Source of the DNA: JACTUA01 sp964551875
Lineage (GTDB): Archaea > Halobacteriota > Methanomicrobia > Methanomicrobiales > JACTUA01
DNA: 5,414 bases
Reading direction: 5' to 3'
NCBI GenBank assembly: GCA_964551875.1
Contig: CAZKEV010000079.1
Coordinates: 1 to 5,414, forward strand
A program made the position numbers and the translations under genes. The notes beneath the pieces are model-generated. The model made no database searches. It saw only the letters and a list, made by a program, of their open reading frames with translations, and was not told where the DNA came from. Positions 1 through 3,765 of this stretch are shown piece by piece (position 1 is the first letter of the stretch; every line of letters begins with the position of its first letter).

Positions 1-1
1 G

Positions 2-925
2 CCGGACCTCATCTTCGTCCTCTCCTGCTGCGCCTCGTCCATCATCGGGGAGGACATGGAGAGCGCCTGCCGGGCTGCCCGGGGCCGGGCAAGGGTGATC
101 GGGTTCGAGTCAGGGGGGTTCGAGGGCGACCATCACACGGCCTATGGTGAGACCCTCTCGCGCCTCGCAGAAGAGCTCTCCCGGCCGGCCGGTACGCCCC
201 GTCCCGCCTCCGTGAACCTCGTGGGTATGCTGCGGGGCGGGCCTGACCTCCGGGAGCTGAAACGGGTCCTCGCCCTCGCGGGGATCGGGGTCCGGGGGGT
301 GCTCTCGGCAGATGCAACGCTCCGGGATCTCGAGGGCCTGGGCGAGGCGGCTCTCAACATCGTGGTCTGCGAACCGGCCGGACGGGACGCCGCCCTATTC
401 CTGGAGAAGAGGTTCGGGACCCCTTTCATCATCGAGGAGTTGCCCATCGGGTTCACCGCCACCCTTCGCTTCCTCGAACACGTGGGTGGTGCTCTCGGCA
501 TTCCCGTGGATGCGAAGGCTCTCCAGGCCGAAGGGAGGCAGGATACCAGGATCCTCGGAGAGAGGAGGATAGCCATCGTGAGCGGGCCCACCCGGGCGAT
601 CTCGATGGCCCGCTATCTCGCGGAGTCCGGTATGACCCCGGTTCTCATGGTGGTGGACTTTGACCCGGGGATCCGCGAGAGGCTCGCCTCGATTGTCGGG
701 CCGGGATGCGACATCCTGATCGAGCCCGGGCAGGAGGAGATCGCAGGAAGGATGCGGGAGAAGGGGATCGATCTCCTCATCGGGGGTATGCTCGAGAAGC
801 CCCTCGCGGCGTCCCTCGGGATCGAGCACCTGGATATCATGCACGGGAGCCAGAAAACCGTGGGATTCGAGGGTGCGAGGAATCTCAGGGAGATGCTCTC
901 GGGCAGGAAAAGGGGAAGGAGGTGA
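2..925 (+). CDS. cfbD: CfbD: Ni-sirohydrochlorin a,c-diamide reductive cyclase, nitrogenase-like catalytic subunit (5'-truncated)
   Basis: The reading frame is open from base 2 to the TGA at 923-925, so the gene starts before the window. About 307 residues are visible; the family is roughly 350-400 residues long, so perhaps 60 N-terminal residues are missing. The fragment opens with PDLIFVLSCCASSIIGED, a nitrogenase component-1-like stretch with a Cys-Cys pair (fragment residues 9-10) in a position typical of Fe-S cluster binding. A Rossmann-like second half follows (RRIAIVSGPTRAISMARYL), then the C-terminal LDIMHGSQ segment. In methanogens CfbD works with the NifH-like reductase CfbC. Together they carry out the ATP-driven six-electron reduction and lactam-ring formation on Ni-sirohydrochlorin a,c-diamide, a step towards coenzyme F430 of methyl-CoM reductase. 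The protein is cytoplasmic. A T-tract follows, so this is probably the last gene of its transcript. Alternative: another nitrogenase-like NifD/NifK paralogue. The family is seen in the sequence; the exact subunit is inferred from recall. Confidence 0.77.
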   Translation, partial: PDLIFVLSCCASSIIGEDMESACRAARGRARVIGFESGGFEGDHHTAYGETLSRLAEELSRPAGTPRPASVNLVGMLRGGPDLRELKRVLALAGIGVRGVLSADATLRDLEGLGEAALNIVVCEPAGRDAALFLEKRFGTPFIIEELPIGFTATLRFLEHVGGALGIPVDAKALQAEGRQDTRILGERRIAIVSGPTRAISMARYLAESGMTPVLMVVDFDPGIRERLASIVGPGCDILIEPGQEEIAGRMREKGIDLLIGGMLEKPLAASLGIEHLDIMHGSQKTVGFEGARNLREMLSGRKRGRR

Positions 926-1032
926 TGGGATCCCCAGCTCCCGAAGGACCGGCCGCACCCCGGTTTTCGGTCTCTACCTCCCTTGAACGGTGGGGGAGGG
1001 AACACCGGCTGGGGAGGGGATCTTCCGGGCCT

Positions 1033-1068
1033 CGTTATCTCCGATGAGGAGATCGATAACGCTCCTCA
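1033..1068 (+). repeat. Two overlapping, mutually exclusive inverted repeats downstream of cfbD
   Basis: CGTTATCTCC (1033-1042) can pair with GGA (1048-1050) and GATAACG (1055-1061) around a short loop, leaving a four-base bulge. Alternatively TGAGGAG (1045-1051) pairs perfectly with CTCCTCA (1062-1068) across a ten-base loop. The two structures share bases, so only one can form at a time. They lie in the 3' untranslated region of cfbD, about 25 bases before the T9 tract. They may protect or shape the 3' end of the mRNA. Chance pairing in GC-rich DNA cannot be ruled out. Confidence 0.45.
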
Positions 1069-1087
1069 GGATCCCGCCCTCTCACGA

Positions 1088-1110
1088 TCCCTTTTTTTTT
1101 AAGGAAGGGA
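1088..1110 (+). terminator. Probable archaeal T-tract terminator of the cfbD transcript
   Basis: An uninterrupted run of nine T (1092-1100) sits about 165 bases after the cfbD stop, in otherwise GC-rich DNA. Archaeal RNA polymerase terminates on U-rich stretches without needing a strong hairpin. The run is also flanked by TCCCTT (1088-1093) and AAGGGA (1105-1110), which could pair around it. The tract lies before the promoter island of the peptidase gene, which fits a transcription boundary. Confidence 0.65.
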
Positions 1111-1181
1111 GCTTCGAAGAGGCCGGGCACCTGCCCTGGGAAAATATCGGGTCACAGGATACAATTTTGTAAATCATTTTC

Positions 1182-1194
1182 AATAACTTTATAT
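1182..1194 (+). promoter_or_regulatory. BRE/TATA promoter for the M4 peptidase-emfourin operon
   Basis: Positions 1188-1194 read TTTATAT, close to the archaeal TATA consensus. The purine/A-rich AATAAC before it (1182-1187) could serve as the BRE. The element lies in an AT-rich island (about 1141-1200) that stands out from the GC-rich surroundings. Transcription would be expected to start roughly 25 bases downstream, near 1213-1218. That leaves a leader of about 15-20 bases before the ATG at 1233. Within the island, ACAA-TT-TTGT at 1161-1170 is a short dyad that could bind a regulator, but there is no direct support for that. Confidence 0.65.
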
Positions 1195-1223
1195 GGTCAT
1201 ACTGCAGAGCACCAGTCGCCTGC

Positions 1224-1227
1224 GGAG
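1224..1227 (+). promoter_or_regulatory. Ribosome binding site supporting the ATG at 1233
   Basis: GGAG at 1224-1227 lies five bases before the ATG at 1233, a normal Shine-Dalgarno spacing, and inside the short leader predicted from the TATA box. It is the main reason for choosing this start over two in-frame alternatives: ATG at 1335, preceded by GGTGGG three bases upstream, and GTG at 1419, with no well-placed SD. Confidence 0.5.
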
Positions 1228-1232
1228 AGCTG

Positions 1233-2456
1233 ATGAGAGGTAAAGGACATTTCCTTTCCGGTTCCGGTTCTGTACGGCAGGTCAATCCGGGAGATCGGAT
1301 CAACTCCGTTCCCCTGGAGGGATGTGGTGGGTATATGGACGCAAAACGTGCAAGATCCTTCTCCATCCCCTGGAGAGCCCCTCTCGGGGGGGGATGGACG
1401 AGGAATAGATCACCCAGGGTGATCCGCGGGATCATCCCGCCGCACATACTGAAGCACATGATGGATCACGGGGATGAAACGACAAAGACCATGGCCCTGC
1501 GGAACTTCATCGGGAGCGAGAGGATCCGCGGGATCCGGCATGCTTTCGGGGGGTTCTACGTCGCCACTCCGGCCGGCGGGAAGTGTCTCCGGGTCTTTGA
1601 CGTCAAGAACGGCCACGAAGATGATCTCCCCGGGGAGATCCTCAAGGATCCCACGAAGAGCAAGGATCCAGCAGCAAAGGAGGCGTTCACGGGTGCCGAC
1701 GCCACTTACTCCCTGTACTCTGACATCTACGGCCGGGCCTCCATCGATGATCTGGCGATGTGCATTGACTCCTCCGTCCATTTCATGGAGGATTATGACA
1801 ACGCCTTCTGGAACGGGCAACAGATGGTCTTTGGTGACGGAGACGGGACCTACTTCAACCGCTTCACCATTGCCATCGATGTCATCGGCCATGAGCTCAC
1901 CCACGGGGTCACCGAGTACGAGGCAGGTCTCGTGTACTCGGGTCAACCGGGTGCACTGAACGAGCACTTCTCCGACGTCTTCGGGATCCTCGTGAAACAG
2001 AGAATCAGGAAGGAGACTGCCGAGAAGTCCAACTGGCTCATCGGGGAAGGCCTCTTCACAAAGAAGGTTAAGGGGAAAGCCCTGCGATCCATGAAGGAGC
2101 CCGGCACCGCGTACGATGACCCGACCATCGGCAGGGATCCCCAGCCAGGCCATATGCGGGATTACCAGAAGCTTCCCGTCAGCGAGGACTATGACTACGG
2201 GGGTGTCCACATCAATTCAGGGATCCCGAACCGGGCCTTCTATATCACGGCAACCGAGATAGGCGGTTATGCGTGGGAGAAAGCGGGAAAGATCTGGTAT
2301 AATACCCTGATCAACGGATTGCGGTCGAGATCCGGATTCCCGACGGCAGCGAAGCGGACCTATCAGATCGCGGGCCTCCTCTTCGGGGATGGGAGCAAGG
2401 AGCAGAAGGCAGTGAAGAAGGGCTGGACAGACGTAGGGGTAAAGATCTCCTCTTGA
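1233..2456 (+). CDS. Thermolysin-family (M4) zinc metallopeptidase, protealysin-like, with short propeptide
   Basis: This 407-residue protein has a complete M4 active site. HELTH at 220-224 supplies two zinc-binding His and the catalytic Glu221. NEHFSD at 243-248 supplies the third ligand, Glu244. Tyr235, Asp321 and His326 (in GGVHINSG) match thermolysin Tyr157, Asp226 and His231, with identical spacing from the HExxH. NAFWNGQQM and GDGDG are the usual upstream substrate-cleft and structural motifs. There is no signal peptide. The N-terminal PPHIL (69-73) matches the PPxxL-type motif of the short protealysin propeptide, so the product is probably an intracellular zymogen or leaves by a non-classical route. 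The start is uncertain. From ATG 1233, 68 residues precede PP, more than usual. GTG 1419 would give 345 residues, near protealysin's ~341. Codons before about 1400 (AGA, GGT, CGT) differ from those of the catalytic part. The emfourin-like inhibitor gene follows at once. Confidence 0.95.
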   Translation: MRGKGHFLSGSGSVRQVNPGDRINSVPLEGCGGYMDAKRARSFSIPWRAPLGGGWTRNRSPRVIRGIIPPHILKHMMDHGDETTKTMALRNFIGSERIRGIRHAFGGFYVATPAGGKCLRVFDVKNGHEDDLPGEILKDPTKSKDPAAKEAFTGADATYSLYSDIYGRASIDDLAMCIDSSVHFMEDYDNAFWNGQQMVFGDGDGTYFNRFTIAIDVIGHELTHGVTEYEAGLVYSGQPGALNEHFSDVFGILVKQRIRKETAEKSNWLIGEGLFTKKVKGKALRSMKEPGTAYDDPTIGRDPQPGHMRDYQKLPVSEDYDYGGVHINSGIPNRAFYITATEIGGYAWEKAGKIWYNTLINGLRSRSGFPTAAKRTYQIAGLLFGDGSKEQKAVKKGWTDVGVKISS

Positions 2457-2470
2457 TCCTGAGAGCCGAT

Positions 2471-2767
2471 ATGATCATCCATCTCATCAGGAGCGGCGGA
2501 TTCGGGGGTATGCGGAGGGAGGTGAGGGTAGAGACGCAGTCCCTCCCGCGCGAGGAGCGGCAGCCGCTCGAGGGGCTCGTCCAGGACTCAGGGTTCTTTT
2601 CCCTCCCCGGGAAGTTCCCGAAGCCGGGGAAGGGGGCCGATTACTTCACCTACTCGATCACGGTGGATGACGGGAAGCGCGTTCATACCGTTCAGGTGGC
2701 CGAGCCTTCCCTCCCCGACAGCCTCCGTACCCTCATCCGCGAGGTCTCGAAGCGCCTGTCGGGGTAG
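2471..2767 (+). CDS. Emfourin-like proteinaceous inhibitor of M4 (protealysin-type) peptidases
   Basis: This is a 98-residue protein starting at the ATG 14 bases after the peptidase stop. An in-frame TTG at 2453 that overlaps the peptidase TGA would add six residues; the ATG is preferred because the family signature begins there. Matching emfourin features are the N-terminal IHLIRSGGFGGM, a middle segment with SGFFSLP, and GADYFTYSITVDDG with HTVQV beta-strands before a final amphipathic helix. Emfourin from Serratia is a tight inhibitor of protealysin, encoded directly downstream of the protease gene, which is exactly the arrangement here. It probably binds the neighbouring enzyme's active site in the cytoplasm and keeps stray activity in check. 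There is no signal peptide and no cysteine. No strong SD precedes it (GAGAG at 2461-2465), which suggests translational coupling to the peptidase. Family assignment is by recalled signature plus context. Confidence 0.85.
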   Translation: MIIHLIRSGGFGGMRREVRVETQSLPREERQPLEGLVQDSGFFSLPGKFPKPGKGADYFTYSITVDDGKRVHTVQVAEPSLPDSLRTLIREVSKRLSG

Positions 2768-2931
2768 GCGCCCCCGTTCCCCTCTCATCCCCCCCGCTTT
2801 TCTTCTACCCTGTTGATGTGCTCCGGATACGGATCAACGGACTTTTTCTCCGAACGGGTCTAGATCTCGAGAGCAGCTGACCATCGGGTGATGAACCACG
2901 GATACCAATGGAACGCCAACCTGGAGGGGGG
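2768..2931. other. Intergenic region without a recognisable gene
   Basis: Apart from the pyrimidine tract and a T5 run at 2843-2847, this spacer shows no convincing gene, tRNA or TATA box. An ATG at 2815 opens only 15 codons. TCTAGATCTCGAGA (2859-2872) is a cluster of small palindromes and contains one of only two CTAG sites noticed in the window. No promoter for the following gene could be identified. Confidence 0.5.
2776..2809 (+). terminator. Pyrimidine-rich probable terminator after the peptidase-inhibitor operon
   Basis: Just after the emfourin stop the + strand becomes almost purely pyrimidine and ends in CTTTTCTTCT (2797-2806). U-rich tracts of this kind commonly end archaeal transcripts. 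A second T5 run lies at 2843-2847. No strong hairpin is visible. The strength of the site is uncertain. Confidence 0.4.
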
Positions 2932-2934
2932 ATG
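2923..2934 (+). promoter_or_regulatory. SD plus ATG out of frame with the following gene
   Basis: GGAGG at 2923-2927 is an excellent Shine-Dalgarno sequence, four bases before the ATG at 2932. The frame of that ATG stops after two codons (ATG CTG TAA). In the frame of the next gene the same bases read GAT GCT GTA AAG GAC and run on without a stop into the CDS. This looks like the original start region of the downstream gene with one base lost after the ATG, or a sequencing or assembly error. Confidence 0.45.
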
Positions 2935-2981
2935 CTGTAAAGGACGCCCTCGCCCACTTCCTCCCGAAATTTTCTGAGGGT

Positions 2982-3446
2982 ATGCGGCAGGAAGACGTGG
3001 AGAAGGCGGGATCCACCTACCGGGATCTCTTCACCCTCTCCGCTTCCTCCATGAACAGGGAGGATTTCGGAGGCTTTGTCGAGGAGAGGATCCGGAAGGC
3101 AGGGGGCCTGGCTCCTGACGGGCGGAGGAGGATGCTCGAGGAGGATGGCCTTGCTGCCGAGGTGGAGAGGCTCGATCGGCAGATACGGGAGCCTGCCATC
3201 CGCTATCTCAGGGGGGAGATCGCGCCAACGGCTGATGTGAAGAAGGAGATACGGCGTGCCTCCGCCCGGCTCGGGCGGGCGAATGCCGACCTCGTCGGGC
3301 GTTTCCCGCACCTCACGAACCTCCTCGAGCGGATCTCGGAGGCGTACCTCGACGCGATGTTCATCCTCGCTGACGGGAAGAGCCCCCTCTCCACCCGCCT
3401 GAAGAAGGCGAAGGCTGAGCTGGATTCCCGCAAGGACAGCGGGTGA
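2982..3446 (+). CDS. Hypothetical charged, mostly helical protein; start uncertain
   Basis: I do not recognise this 154-residue protein. It is rich in Glu, Arg, Lys, Ala and Leu and looks almost entirely alpha-helical, with possible short coiled-coil segments (around MLEEDGLAAEVERLDRQI and VKKEIRRASARLGRANADL). There is no signal peptide, membrane segment or cysteine, so it is probably a soluble cytoplasmic protein. The first ATG in frame is at 2982, but a GAGGG motif lies only one base before it, too close to work well. The frame is open back to 2895, and the stretch from about 2931 (DAVKDALAHFLPKFSEG) reads like a natural helix of the same protein. No ATG, GTG or TTG exists in that extension. 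The true start is therefore probably near 2932, displaced by a one-base frameshift. The zinc-ribbon gene follows after 52 bases on the same strand and may be co-transcribed. Confidence 0.75.
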   Translation: MRQEDVEKAGSTYRDLFTLSASSMNREDFGGFVEERIRKAGGLAPDGRRRMLEEDGLAAEVERLDRQIREPAIRYLRGEIAPTADVKKEIRRASARLGRANADLVGRFPHLTNLLERISEAYLDAMFILADGKSPLSTRLKKAKAELDSRKDSG

Positions 3447-3498
3447 TCGCCCATCCGGGCCGCAACCGTTATCTCCTCCCCATTCAAGGTAAGGCGCG

Positions 3499-3735
3499 AT
3501 GACCGGACAGGAGATGAAGCGGGAGGTGAAGTGCCCCCACTGCGGATGGTGGTGGCACCACCCCAGAGAGCCCATTCATTTTGCATCCTGGGACGAGTGG
3601 GCAGAGGAGCACCCGGAGAAGGAGAGCCTCGCCTGCCCGAACTGCGGCGAGGTGACCGAGGTCTCGGAAGGGACGGTGCGGTTCTCGAAGAAGGGGAAGG
3701 AGAAGAGTGGGGGATCAGGGAAAGCGAAGAAGTGA
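3499..3735 (+). CDS. Small zinc-ribbon protein with two CPxCG knuckles
   Basis: The 78-residue protein carries CPHCG (Cys12, Cys15) and CPNCG (Cys46, Cys49), two zinc knuckles 30 residues apart, which together would bind one Zn2+ as a rubredoxin-like or zinc-ribbon fold. Between them lie an aromatic WWWHH segment and an acidic WDEWAEEHPEKE stretch. The last 16 residues form a Lys/Gly/Ser-rich, probably disordered tail (KKGKEKSGGSGKAKK). Such proteins often bind nucleic acid or act as adaptors, but nothing here fixes the role. The ATG at 3499 is preceded by a modest AAGG (3491-3494) four bases upstream. The later ATG at 3514 has GGAG only one base away, so the first ATG is preferred. It is convergent with the P-type ATPase gene, with only 30 bases between stops. 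Confidence 0.8.
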   Translation: MTGQEMKREVKCPHCGWWWHHPREPIHFASWDEWAEEHPEKESLACPNCGEVTEVSEGTVRFSKKGKEKSGGSGKAKK

Positions 3736-3738
3736 GGG

Positions 3739-3756
3739 GGGAGAAAGGAAGCTCCC
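3739..3756. terminator. Weak hairpin between convergent genes
   Basis: GGGAG (3739-3743) can pair with CTCCC (3752-3756) around an eight-base loop in the 30-base gap between the zinc-ribbon and ATPase stops. On the minus strand the loop side is pyrimidine-rich (CTTCCTTTCTCC), so it could help end the ATPase transcript. There is no clean T run on either strand, so support is weak. Confidence 0.25.
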
Positions 3757-3765
3757 TTGGTCCGT

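Noticed and set aside
142..958. Overlapping minus-strand frames opposite cfbD
   Set aside because: They are Arg/Pro/Ser-rich translations typical of antisense GC-rich coding DNA, while the plus strand has clear family similarity.
925..1047. A 40-codon frame starting ATG 925, overlapping the cfbD stop and directly preceded by AAGGAGGTG
   Set aside because: The SD-like bases abut the ATG with no spacing, the protein is short and low in complexity (Pro/Gly/Arg), and it ends inside the inverted repeats. It looks like a by-product of the Arg/Lys-rich cfbD tail.
1420..1535. Two similar palindromic words, TGATCCGCGGGATCA (1420-1434) and GGATCCGCGGGATCC (1521-1535), as a possible repeat element or binding site
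   Set aside because: Both fall in codons for Ile-Arg-Gly-Ile in the same reading frame and use the window's favoured GATC-rich codons, so coding bias explains them.
1410..2210. Long minus-strand open frame (266 codons) opposite the peptidase
   Set aside because: The plus strand has a full M4 active site with correct spacing. The minus frame has no recognisable motif and arises from the codon bias of the real gene.
2805..3575. Minus-strand frame of 256 codons across the spacer and hypothetical gene
   Set aside because: It spans non-coding spacer and two plus-strand genes, has no recognisable domain, and its composition is that of an antisense shadow. It was considered because the plus-strand hypothetical has a poor start, but the helical plus-strand protein is more natural.
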